Source: Firmicutes bacterium UBA5496 (lineage in GTDB: Bacteria > Bacillota > Proteinivoracia > UBA4975). From it: a stretch of DNA of 13,550 bases. The stretch is taken from positions 1 through 13,550 of the forward strand of contig DIPE01000060.1 in the NCBI GenBank assembly GCA_002427015.1, in the 5' to 3' direction. Position 1 is the stretch's first letter. The number at the start of each line of letters is the position of its first letter. The notes below the pieces were generated by a model. It did not search any database and was not told the origin of the DNA. It saw only the letters and a list, made by a program, of their open reading frames with translations. Position numbers and translations under genes: made by a program. This document shows, piece by piece, positions 1-6,683 of the stretch.

Positions 1-1
1 T

Positions 2-57
2 GACATCCTACCGTAGGACTTATTATTGCATCCATATTAGCGGGATGTCTATTTTTT
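2..57 (+). terminator. Possible terminator-like inverted repeat overlapping the ilvD stop codon
   Basis: GACATCC (2-8) is the exact complement of GGATGTC (43-49), and TATTTTTT follows at 50-57, so a plus-strand transcript could form a 7-bp stem followed by a U-run. The loop is long (34 nt) and itself contains the interrupted palindrome TCCTAC-C-GTAGGA (6-18). It would stop a plus-strand gene outside the window that converges on ilvD. For ilvD itself there is no U-run on the correct side within the window. The long loop makes this weak. Confidence 0.28.
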
Positions 58-1710
58 AAAAACTGCTCCCTTGCTGGCGGATGATGCAAGTTTGGAATAA
101 TGATACAGATAGCCTTTCTCTACTTTGGGTTTCGGCGGACACCAATTTAACTTCCTCTTTTCTAATTCCTCCGCGGATAAATGCACCTCCAGTTTTTTTG
201 CGTTGATATCTATTTCAATGATATCTCCGTCTTGCAATAGAGCAATTGGACCTCCTTCTGCTGCCTCGGGGGAAATATGACCGATTGCGGGCCCCCTTGT
301 TGCGCCGGAAAAGCGTCCGTCTGTAATTAATGCAACTTTTTTGTCCAGTCCCATTCCCACCAAGGCAGAGGTTGCAATCAGCATTTCCCGCATTCCCGGA
401 CCGCCTTTGGGTCCTTCATACCTGATTACAACTACATCTCCCTCTTTAATGGCCCCGGAGTATATAGCTTTCTGAGCATCTTCTTCCAGATCAAATACTC
501 TTGCCGGGCCAACATGTTTCCACATTTCCGGAGCAACTGCTGTCCGCTTGACCGCGGCCCCTTCAGGCGCCAGGTTCCCTCTGAGCACGGCAATGCCGCC
601 GGTAGCATGCCAGGGGTTGTCCACAGTCCTGATAACATCATCCCGCTCAATGCAGGCATTCTCTATCACCTGGCCGACAGTTTTTAAACCCACTGTCATA
701 ACACCTGTATTGAGCAGTCTTTTCCTGGTCAGTTCCTTCATCACTGCGCTTACGCCGCCAGCCTCATAGAGATCCTGCAGGTGATGAGGGCCAGCCGGAC
801 TCATATTGCATAAATGAGGAGTCTTATCGCTGATTTCATTAAAGATTTCCAAATCGATTTCCAGGCCCGCTTCATAGGCGATTGCCGGCAAATGTAAGAC
901 TGTGTTTGTCGATCCGCCCAGAGCCACATCGACGACGATGGCATTCTTCAAGCTCTCCATGGTAATAATGTCCAGGGGCCTGATATTCTGTTCCACCAGC
1001 CGCACTATCTGCCGGCCGGTTTGTTTAGCAAGGCGAATTCTTTCCGCATACACGGCGGGAATTGTGCCGTTCCCTGGCAGCGCCATGCCCATTGCCTCAG
1101 TAAGACAATTCATAGTGTTTGCCGTAAACATTCCGGAACAGGAACCGCAGGTAGGGCAGCCACAATCTTCAATCCTGGATAATTCCTCCAGCTCCATTTT
1201 GCCTGCGGCATAACTGCCCTGGCATTCCCCCACATAGCTGACGTCAATATCTTTGCCTTTGTATCTTCCTGCCAGCATGGGACCGCCGCTTACGACAATG
1301 GCCGGTATATTCATCCTGGCCGCGGCCATGAGCATTCCCGGCACAGTCTTGTCACAGTTGGGCACCAAGACAAGACCGTCAAATCTGTGGGCTTCAGTCA
1401 TGATTTCCACTGAATCCGCAATATGCTCCCGGCTGGCCAAGGGGTATTTCATGCCTACATGTCCCATGGCAATTCCGTCGCAAATCCCAATAGTGGGAAA
1501 CTCCACGGGCATACCACCGGCAGCCCAGATACCAGCTTTTACAGCCTCAGTGACGCTGTCCAGGTGGGTATGGCCGGGAACAATTTCGTTTTGGGAATTG
1601 GCGATGCCAATTATCGGCCTTTGCATATCTTCATCTGAGTATCCCGCAGCTTTTATCAGAGACCTGTGCCATGCTCTGAAAGGTCCTTTTTTAATCTCAT
1701 CGCTTCTCAA
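49..1710 (-). CDS. ilvD: Dihydroxy-acid dehydratase (IlvD/Edd family)
   Basis: A 553-residue iron-sulfur dehydratase that removes water from 2,3-dihydroxy acids to give 2-oxo acids, classically in valine/isoleucine synthesis. Family hallmarks are NCDKTVPGM (118-126, cluster cysteine C119 and the Mg-binding lysine K120), CGSCSGMFTANTM (188-200) and the C-terminal GRFSGATRG with the catalytic serine. At 45-47 it has PGH, as in E. coli IlvD, where [2Fe-2S] types such as the mycobacterial enzyme have PCN. It also has an extra cysteine, C77, in GICDGIAMGH. This suggests an oxygen-labile [4Fe-4S]-type enzyme. The start is TTG at 1710, with AGGAGG at 1719-1724 giving 8-nt spacing. It is the last gene of the mhp-like operon, 23 nt after mhpE, and has no ilv neighbours. 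Branched-chain synthesis is the default role; a sugar-acid or deoxy-acid substrate is possible from context. Confidence 0.93.
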   Translation of the reverse strand: MRSDEIKKGPFRAWHRSLIKAAGYSDEDMQRPIIGIANSQNEIVPGHTHLDSVTEAVKAGIWAAGGMPVEFPTIGICDGIAMGHVGMKYPLASREHIADSVEIMTEAHRFDGLVLVPNCDKTVPGMLMAAARMNIPAIVVSGGPMLAGRYKGKDIDVSYVGECQGSYAAGKMELEELSRIEDCGCPTCGSCSGMFTANTMNCLTEAMGMALPGNGTIPAVYAERIRLAKQTGRQIVRLVEQNIRPLDIITMESLKNAIVVDVALGGSTNTVLHLPAIAYEAGLEIDLEIFNEISDKTPHLCNMSPAGPHHLQDLYEAGGVSAVMKELTRKRLLNTGVMTVGLKTVGQVIENACIERDDVIRTVDNPWHATGGIAVLRGNLAPEGAAVKRTAVAPEMWKHVGPARVFDLEEDAQKAIYSGAIKEGDVVVIRYEGPKGGPGMREMLIATSALVGMGLDKKVALITDGRFSGATRGPAIGHISPEAAEGGPIALLQDGDIIEIDINAKKLEVHLSAEELEKRKLNWCPPKPKVEKGYLYHYSKLASSASKGAVFKK

Positions 1711-1733
1711 TATGCTCGCCTCCTTTTCCTGTT

Positions 1734-2747
1734 TTATTGTTCCGTCTGTTTCTGTTGAAAGAGGTTATAAGCCACATCGATAATCATGTCTTCCTGACCG
1801 CCTACCATCTTTCGCTTGCCAAGTTCCACCAATATATCCCTGGGATCGAGATTGAACCTTTTTGCCGCCCGCTCGGTATGAATCAAAAAGCTTGAATAAA
1901 CACCGGCGTATCCCAACATTAAGGCGGATTTGTCTATAATTTGCGGCCTGGTGGCTATGGGGGCGAGAATATCCTCTGCTGCATCAACTATTTTGTAGAA
2001 ATCTATATTTGTGGGCTGATTGTATTTTTCCAGTACCCCTATTAGTACCTCGGTTTGAGCATTACCTGCTCCAGCCCCCAGACCGCGAAGTGAGCCATCA
2101 AGATAGGTTGCCCCGGCATCAACCGCTGCCAGCGCGTTAGCTATGCCAAGTCCCAGATTGTTATGGGCATGAAATCCCACAGGCACATGCAGATTCTTTG
2201 TCAGCTCGGCAATCTTTTCCCTGACTTCTTCAGGAATCATAGCGCCAGCGGAATCTGCCATGTAAACTACGTCAGAGCCATAGGACTCAAGGAGCTTTGC
2301 CTGTTCCAGGATCTTTGCCTTTGATTCCATATGGGACATCATCAGGAAGCCAAAAGTTGTCAAACCAAGCTTTTTGCTGAACTTAATATGCTGTTCGGCA
2401 ATATCCGCTTCGGTGACATGTGTCGCCACCCTGGCAGCCTTTGCTCCGTTTTCTTTTGCCATTTCCAGATCTTCTATAGTGCCAATGCCGGGAATAAGCA
2501 AAACAGTCAGGCTGGCATTCTTTATTACCTCAGCAGCCCCCCGCAGCCTGTCCTGATCACTGCAGAGAGCCCAGCCATAGTTTTGAGAAGAACCGCTGAG
2601 TCCATCCCCATGGCTGATTTCGATATAATCCATTCCTGCTTGGTCCAACCCAGCAGCTACATTTTTCACTTGCTCCACAGTAAACTGATGTGAGACTGCG
2701 TGGCTTCCGTCTCTTAGGGTAGTGTCAACAATATTGATTTTTTGCAT
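1734..2747 (-). CDS. mhpE: 4-hydroxy-2-oxovalerate aldolase (MhpE/DmpG/BphI family)
   Basis: A 337-residue class II pyruvate aldolase that splits 4-hydroxy-2-oxopentanoate into pyruvate and acetaldehyde. The HMGL-like TIM barrel is evident: DTTLRDG near the N-terminus supplies R12 and metal ligand D13, followed by catalytic-type H16, and GFHAHNN supplies metal ligands H193 and H195. The order and spacing match DmpG (R17, D18, H21, H200, H202). Residues from about 265 on form the communication domain that contacts the dehydrogenase, and Y284 fits the conserved tyrosine there. The frame is open 22 codons further upstream, but ATG at 2747 is chosen because it follows GAGGGGG at normal spacing and begins where family homology begins. 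It starts 2 nt after the mhpF stop, typical of the channelling aldolase-dehydrogenase pair. Confidence 0.93.
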   Translation of the reverse strand: MQKINIVDTTLRDGSHAVSHQFTVEQVKNVAAGLDQAGMDYIEISHGDGLSGSSQNYGWALCSDQDRLRGAAEVIKNASLTVLLIPGIGTIEDLEMAKENGAKAARVATHVTEADIAEQHIKFSKKLGLTTFGFLMMSHMESKAKILEQAKLLESYGSDVVYMADSAGAMIPEEVREKIAELTKNLHVPVGFHAHNNLGLGIANALAAVDAGATYLDGSLRGLGAGAGNAQTEVLIGVLEKYNQPTNIDFYKIVDAAEDILAPIATRPQIIDKSALMLGYAGVYSSFLIHTERAAKRFNLDPRDILVELGKRKMVGGQEDMIIDVAYNLFQQKQTEQ

Positions 2748-2749
2748 TT

Positions 2750-3622
2750 CTAAAGCCCCCTCTGCCCGGACATAGCTGCCGCAAGCCGTTCTCCTGCTGC
2801 CAGTGCGGCACAATTCATGATGTCAAGGTTGCCGGAGTACTTGGGCAGGAAATCCCCTTTGCCTTCAACCTCGACAATAACGGTAACCACATCATTTTGC
2901 AGCAGCGGCGGCACTCTAAGCCTGTATCCAGGCACATAAGATCCCACCTGCTTAACCATTTCGAGAACTGATTTTTCTATGGCCTGATAATCTGGTTTTT
3001 CGACTTTTACATAAATGGTATTAGTCATGATTATGGGAGGCTCTGCGGGATTCAAAACGATAATGGCTTTGCCTTTTTTGGCGCCCCCAACTTTACAAAT
3101 AGCGTTGGCCGTTGTCTGGGTAAACTCATCAATATTTTGCCTGGTGCCGGGACCGGCGCTTTTGCTGGCAATACAGGCGACGATTTCTGCATATTCGGCG
3201 CCGGCAGCCCGATGCACCGCATAGACAATTGGCACTGTAGCCTGACCGCCGCAAGTTACCATGTTGATATTCGGCTCCTCCGTCAGCTTGTCGATGTTTA
3301 CTGAAGGCACTACATAGGGGCCGACAGCAGCCGGGGTCAAATCAATGGCGATTTTGCCGGCAGCCTTATACAAAGGCGCATTTGCTATGTGGGGAGCGGC
3401 GCTGGTGGCATCAAAGACAATCTTGACCTCGCTATCTTCCAACATTGGGTCCAGACCGGTGATATTCGTCTTAATGCCGTGAGATTTGGCGATTTGAATA
3501 CCTTCCGACTCTTGAATGCCAATAACCCATTTCAAATCCAAAAAATAACTTCTGCGAATCTTGAATAATAAATCTGTGCCAATATTCCCTGGTCCGACAA
3601 TTGCAACTCCGATTTTTTTCAA
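2750..3622 (-). CDS. mhpF: Acetaldehyde dehydrogenase, acylating (MhpF/DmpF/BphJ family)
   Basis: A 290-residue enzyme that oxidises acetaldehyde with NAD+ and CoA to acetyl-CoA, receiving acetaldehyde from the aldolase encoded next. Residues 5-20 form the Rossmann nucleotide-binding turn (VAIVGPGNIGTDL). C124 in NMVTCGGQATVP is the catalytic thiol position. GPGTRQNIDEFTQTT (158-171) is the conserved segment after the catalytic domain. The length is slightly below the usual 300-316. The start is TTG at 3622, supported by GGAGGG (3629-3634) 6 nt upstream; no ATG is better placed. It lies 16 nt after the hydratase stop and 2 nt before the aldolase start. Confidence 0.93.
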   Translation of the reverse strand: MKKIGVAIVGPGNIGTDLLFKIRRSYFLDLKWVIGIQESEGIQIAKSHGIKTNITGLDPMLEDSEVKIVFDATSAAPHIANAPLYKAAGKIAIDLTPAAVGPYVVPSVNIDKLTEEPNINMVTCGGQATVPIVYAVHRAAGAEYAEIVACIASKSAGPGTRQNIDEFTQTTANAICKVGGAKKGKAIIVLNPAEPPIIMTNTIYVKVEKPDYQAIEKSVLEMVKQVGSYVPGYRLRVPPLLQNDVVTVIVEVEGKGDFLPKYSGNLDIMNCAALAAGERLAAAMSGQRGL

Positions 3623-3638
3623 AACTAACCCTCCTGAG

Positions 3639-4412
3639 CTAACTAAATTTAACTGATACAGCTCCTAATCTGTCAAAAGTAAGATTAAATACGTCGCCTA
3701 CTTCTGCATTTACTGCTGCGGTTATTGCCCCTGACAAAATAATCTCCCCGGCTTTCAAGCTGATGCCGAATTCCGAAAGCTTGTTGGCAAGCCAAGCTAC
3801 TGAAACCACAGGATTGCCGAGAACTTCAACACCTGTACCGGAGTTGACTAGTTCACCGTTTTTTTCAATGAACATGCCCAGGCTCCTCAAATCAAAATCC
3901 CTAAGGTTAAACATGCGGCTGCCCAAGACAATCCTGGCGCTGGAGGCATTATCGGCGACGGTATCCGCAAGTTTAATCTTCCAATCCCTGATCCTGCTGT
4001 CGACAATTTCAATAGCCGGGAGAAATCCCTCTGTGGCCCGGATGACATCAACCTCTGTGACCCCCGGACCCTGCAGATCTTTATTTAAGACAAAGGCAAA
4101 CTCCCCTTCGACTCGAGGTTTGAGGAATTCTTGCCTGGAACAGATGCCGCCGTTGGAAACAAGCATGGTGTTTAATAAATGACCGTAATCCGGTTCATGA
4201 ACTCCCAGCAGTTTTTGCATGCCAAAACTTGTGAGGCCGATTTTCTTGCCAATTATTTTTCTGCCGGAATTGACCCTTTCCCCAATAACAGCCAACTGTA
4301 CCTCATAGGCCTTTTCTACCGTCAGCTCCGGATAAGATTGGGTAAGCTGTTCAATTGGCTTTACACTGTCTTCAGCTTCCAAAAGCATGGCGGCCAGTCT
4401 TTGGATTTCCAT
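3639..4412 (-). CDS. mhpD: 2-keto-4-pentenoate hydratase (MhpD/DmpE family; FAA-hydrolase fold)
   Basis: A 257-residue member of the hydratase/4-oxalocrotonate decarboxylase family. The expected reaction is water addition to 2-hydroxypenta-2,4-dienoate, giving 4-hydroxy-2-oxovalerate, the substrate of the downstream aldolase. Metal-binding acidic residues are visible as E102 and E104 in VEGEFAFVL and E135 in PAIEIVDSR, with the same 33-residue spacing as in MhpD. GKKIGLTS (55-62) and the C-terminal SGAITAA are also typical. ATG at 4412 is preferred over an upstream in-frame ATG at 4445 because AAGGAGAG lies at correct distance from it. A probable operator (4436-4454) sits just upstream. The decarboxylase paralogue cannot be separated by eye; hydratase is preferred because of the aldolase and dehydrogenase neighbours. 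Confidence 0.88.
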   Translation of the reverse strand: MEIQRLAAMLLEAEDSVKPIEQLTQSYPELTVEKAYEVQLAVIGERVNSGRKIIGKKIGLTSFGMQKLLGVHEPDYGHLLNTMLVSNGGICSRQEFLKPRVEGEFAFVLNKDLQGPGVTEVDVIRATEGFLPAIEIVDSRIRDWKIKLADTVADNASSARIVLGSRMFNLRDFDLRSLGMFIEKNGELVNSGTGVEVLGNPVVSVAWLANKLSEFGISLKAGEIILSGAITAAVNAEVGDVFNLTFDRLGAVSVKFS

Positions 4413-4435
4413 CAAGCAACTCTCCTTTATCGGTT

Positions 4436-4454
4436 TGTTCGACAATACCGAACA
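4436..4454 (-). promoter_or_regulatory. Candidate IclR-family operator, copy 2 (upstream of mhpD)
   Basis: On the minus strand this reads TGTTCGGTATTGTCGAACA, a dyad with perfect 6-bp arms (TGTTCG/CGAACA) around 7 nt. It lies 24 nt before the mhpD start, in the 72-nt gap after the regulator gene. It matches the site at 5290-5308 in 16 of 19 positions. IclR-family regulators of aromatic catabolism commonly bind GTTCG-type dyads. The assignment to the adjacent regulator is inference. Confidence 0.6.
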
Positions 4455-4484
4455 GCGTTTTGATTAACCTGCAAAAAAAGATCA

Positions 4485-5246
4485 TCAATACCCTAAATTC
4501 GCCGAGATTTCCCTGTTCATGATCAGTAAATCCTTGACTATCGCTTTAATCTTTTCATCATCCATGCGCACCTTGGGACCGGAAACACTGGTAGCGGCGA
4601 TTACTTTGCCGTTAATATCTCTGATAGGGGCCGCTACACACCTGAGACCGAGTTCCGCCTCTTCATTATCAAGGGCGTATCCCAGGACTTTAATTTTACC
4701 CAGCTCTTGCTGGAGAAGATTGTAGTCAGTAATTGTATTGTCGGTGAAGGCATCCATCCCCTTTTTCATGAGGATTGCATCTGCCTGCTCTACAGGCATA
4801 TGAGCTAAAAGCACTTTGCCAACACCTGTGCAGTGAAAGGGCATTCTTTTGCCTACATTTGAACAAATACGCATGGATTGAGTGCATTCCACCTTGTCAA
4901 TATAGACAATTTCTAAGCCGTCAGGAATAACCAGGTGAGCCGTTTCCCGGTGCCGAAGGACGAGTTGCTCAATATGGGGGCGGGAGATCTTTCGCAGATC
5001 CAGCTTGCCAAATACCCTGCCGCCTATTTCAAACATCTTTAAAGTCAGGGCGTATTTTCCCGTCTGCGGGTTTTGACATACATAACCCTCATGCTCCAGG
5101 GTGCTTACCAAGCCATAGACTGTGCTTTTGTGCAGCCCCAACAATTTGCCGAGTTCAGTGACTCCCAAAGCATTATAATTGCTGAGAGCTTCAATAATCG
5201 CTGAAGCCCTGGAAACAGATTGAATCACATACTGCTCTTTCGCCAT
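4485..5246 (-). CDS. IclR-family transcriptional regulator
   Basis: A 253-residue DNA-binding regulator, first gene of the catabolic operon and its probable controller. The N-terminal winged helix-turn-helix spans about 5-60 (helices around VTELGKLLGLHKSTVYGLV). The C-terminal effector-binding domain (about 80-250) carries family signatures MPFHCTGVGKVLLA (135-148) and ELGLRCVAAPI (198-208). The frame is open upstream to 5432, but the extra N-terminus resembles no IclR sequence. ATG at 5246 has AGAGG 8 nt upstream, while the ATG at 5252 is too close to it. The effector is not predictable; aromatic intermediates or hydroxy acids fit the operon. Whether it represses or activates cannot be told from sequence. 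Confidence 0.9.
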   Translation of the reverse strand: MAKEQYVIQSVSRASAIIEALSNYNALGVTELGKLLGLHKSTVYGLVSTLEHEGYVCQNPQTGKYALTLKMFEIGGRVFGKLDLRKISRPHIEQLVLRHRETAHLVIPDGLEIVYIDKVECTQSMRICSNVGKRMPFHCTGVGKVLLAHMPVEQADAILMKKGMDAFTDNTITDYNLLQQELGKIKVLGYALDNEEAELGLRCVAAPIRDINGKVIAATSVSGPKVRMDDEKIKAIVKDLLIMNREISANLGY

Positions 5247-5289
5247 TGCCATCACCTCTATCTGTACGCTCTTAGGAGAGATAAAAGCG

Positions 5290-5308
5290 TGTTCGGCATT
5301 GTCGTACG
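5290..5308 (+). promoter_or_regulatory. Candidate IclR-family operator, copy 1 (upstream of the iclR-type gene)
   Basis: TGTTCGGCATTGTCGTACG lies 43 nt upstream of the regulator start and matches the mhpD-upstream site (4436-4454, opposite strand) at 16 of 19 positions. The right half-site is imperfect (CGTACG versus CGAACA). A weak minus-strand promoter-like pair, TTGTGC (5324-5329) and TACGAC (5301-5306) with a 17-nt spacer, would be covered by a protein bound here, which would fit autoregulation. The promoter hexamers match consensus at only 3/6 each. Confidence 0.55.
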
Positions 5309-5399
5309 CCGTTCTGATTTCCTGCACAATCTCTTTATTCGCGATGAAACTAAAAATCCCTTCTTCAAAAATAAAAATAATTACTGGTAATTTTTTCTT

Positions 5400-5457
5400 G
5401 GGGGACGTACCCTGCTGTCGCATTTTCGACAAAGGGCTTACTGCTTGTCCCAGCAGG
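5400..5457. repeat. Nested inverted repeat, REP/MITE-like remnant
   Basis: Several complementary arms are stacked around one centre: GGGAC (5402-5406) with GTCCC (5447-5451), CCCT (5410-5413) with AGGG (5433-5436), and TGTCG (5416-5420) with CGACA (5427-5431) around the loop CATTTT. CCTGCTG (5411-5417) can alternatively pair with CAGCAGG (5451-5457). The element lies between the lplA stop and the regulator leader and has no coding role. It resembles a decayed palindromic intergenic repeat. It lacks a U-run on either side of the fold as a minus-strand terminator would need. Confidence 0.5.
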
Positions 5458-5466
5458 AGTTTCTTC

Positions 5467-6462
5467 CTATTTGAGAATGATGTCCACCAGCTCTTCCCTG
5501 GTGAGGTTATTGTAGTAATAGTCCATTGGCAAAGCAGCCAGGGCCATCAGCAGCGCCTGTTCCTCAACTTTTTGGCCACTGAGCGCATTGGCCACATCTG
5601 CCGAGTCGCCAAGGCCAAAATAATCGCCATAGGTGGCAAACGCTGTAATGATGCCCTTCTCCACTTCCATGCCAATCTTTATTGTGCCGCAGCCCTCAAT
5701 TCGCCGTTCCTTGCAGATGCTGTACTTGGGAGAAACCCCGTAATTCCACTCCCAAGTGGCATAACGAGACTGGCGCAGTTCTTCTATTTGCGCCAAATCC
5801 GACCCAGTCAGTTGGTAGGCGGTCATATTTTGCTCTTCCACCATGAACTGCCTGAGCACATGCCAAAACTGGGCCAAAGTGATATCGCCTTGGATATGCT
5901 CCCGGACATTGGTCACCCGGGCGCGCACCGATTTAACTCCCTTGGACTGGAATTTGTCTTTTCCCACCTTGAGCGCCGCCGCCACCACCGCCAGATCTGA
6001 ATCAAACATGATTGTGCCGTGGTGCATGATGCGGCCCTTTTTGATGTACTGAGAGTTGCCGGAAAACTTCTTGCCGCCGATGGTAATATCATTGCGGCCG
6101 CTGACCTCAGCCTCAACCCCCAGTGTCGCCAGAGCTTTTACCACCTGCCGGCAAAAGACGGCAAAATCCAAAGATTTGGAGCCCTTGGCATCGACAATAA
6201 AGGTATAATTGATATTACCCAGGTCATGGTAAACCGCGCCCCCCCCGGAAAGGCGGCGGACAACCCGAATTTCATGTTCTCGGACGTAGTCTTGGTTAAT
6301 TTCTTCCAATGTATTCTGATGCTTGCCGACAATAATGGCGTTGTCATTCTGCCACAGCATAAAGTATTCATTGCTCCTGGGGAGTTTGTCAAACACATAT
6401 TGTTCCAGGGCCAGATTAAAATCCGGGTCGGTGCTGGGGCTTTCCAAGTAAACTATGCTCAT
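5467..6462 (-). CDS. lplA: Lipoate-protein ligase A
   Basis: A 331-residue cytoplasmic ligase that activates free lipoate with ATP and attaches it to lysines of lipoyl domains (2-oxoacid dehydrogenase E2 or GcvH). The diagnostic RRLSGGGAVYHDLGN (69-83), the lysine-containing KKFSGNSQ (131-138) and HHGTIMFD (147-154) are all present. The C-terminal accessory domain covers roughly 250-331, so this is the long bacterial form able to do both steps. ATG at 6462 follows AGGAG at good spacing. No lipoyl-domain enzyme is encoded in the window, so its target lies elsewhere. It is upstream of, and co-directional with, the catabolic operon, 220 nt away, and may be transcribed separately. Confidence 0.93.
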   Translation of the reverse strand: MSIVYLESPSTDPDFNLALEQYVFDKLPRSNEYFMLWQNDNAIIVGKHQNTLEEINQDYVREHEIRVVRRLSGGGAVYHDLGNINYTFIVDAKGSKSLDFAVFCRQVVKALATLGVEAEVSGRNDITIGGKKFSGNSQYIKKGRIMHHGTIMFDSDLAVVAAALKVGKDKFQSKGVKSVRARVTNVREHIQGDITLAQFWHVLRQFMVEEQNMTAYQLTGSDLAQIEELRQSRYATWEWNYGVSPKYSICKERRIEGCGTIKIGMEVEKGIITAFATYGDYFGLGDSADVANALSGQKVEEQALLMALAALPMDYYYNNLTREELVDIILK

Positions 6463-6494
6463 ACCACCACTCCTTGCTGACAGGTTGTGCCCTA

Positions 6495-6512
6495 ATTATA
6501 TGTTCGCGAACA
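6495..6512 (-). promoter_or_regulatory. lplA -10 element abutted by a 12-bp perfect palindrome
   Basis: On the minus strand TATAAT (6495-6500) lies 32 nt before the lplA ATG. It is directly preceded by the perfect palindrome TGTTCGCGAACA (6501-6512), which falls within the expected -10/-35 spacer. No good -35 hexamer is seen because the position is filled by a T-run, which may mean activator or repressor control at the palindrome. The half-site TGTTCG/CGAACA is the same as in the candidate operators at 4436-4454 and 5290-5308, but with no spacer. Confidence 0.55.
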
Positions 6513-6683
6513 AAAAAAGAAAACCTGCCACAAGTCGGGCAAGAATTTCGCCGACCGAAGTTGCATAAACCGGCCGAATACTACCCTGCTCTCGCCCTAT
6601 GCCGCTGCCTTATTAGAGTTTTTCTCGAATATGAAACTATTTGCGGCTTTCATGACGCTTATACTGTGAAAGACGGTGAAACC

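Noticed and set aside
2392..2408. TGTTCGGCAATATCCGC, resembling the left part of the IclR operator.
   Set aside because: It is inside mhpE coding sequence, has no right half-site, and is explained by the encoded protein.
2748..2813. 22-residue N-terminal extension of the aldolase overlapping mhpF.
   Set aside because: The family begins at MQKINIVDTTLRDG, and the ATG at 2747 has its own GAGGGGG.
5247..5432. 62-residue N-terminal extension of the IclR-type regulator.
   Set aside because: The extension has no IclR-like sequence, contains the operator copy and promoter-like hexamers, and the ATG at 5246 has a well-placed ribosome binding site.
5425..5435. Perfect Spo0A-box core (TTTGTCGAAA on the minus strand), with a second TTGTCGAA near 4438-4445.
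   Set aside because: The first lies inside the nested inverted repeat and the second inside the candidate IclR operator. About 1.7 such 7-mers are expected by chance in a window of this size, so sporulation control is not supported.
6501..6512. LexA/DinR SOS box.
   Set aside because: The Firmicutes SOS box is CGAAC-N4-GTTCG. Here the arms are in the reverse order (GTTCG then CGAAC) with no spacer.
6474..6683. 70-residue N-terminal extension of the sigma factor.
   Set aside because: It runs through the divergent lplA promoter, has no ribosome binding site, and falls outside the sigma-70 domains.
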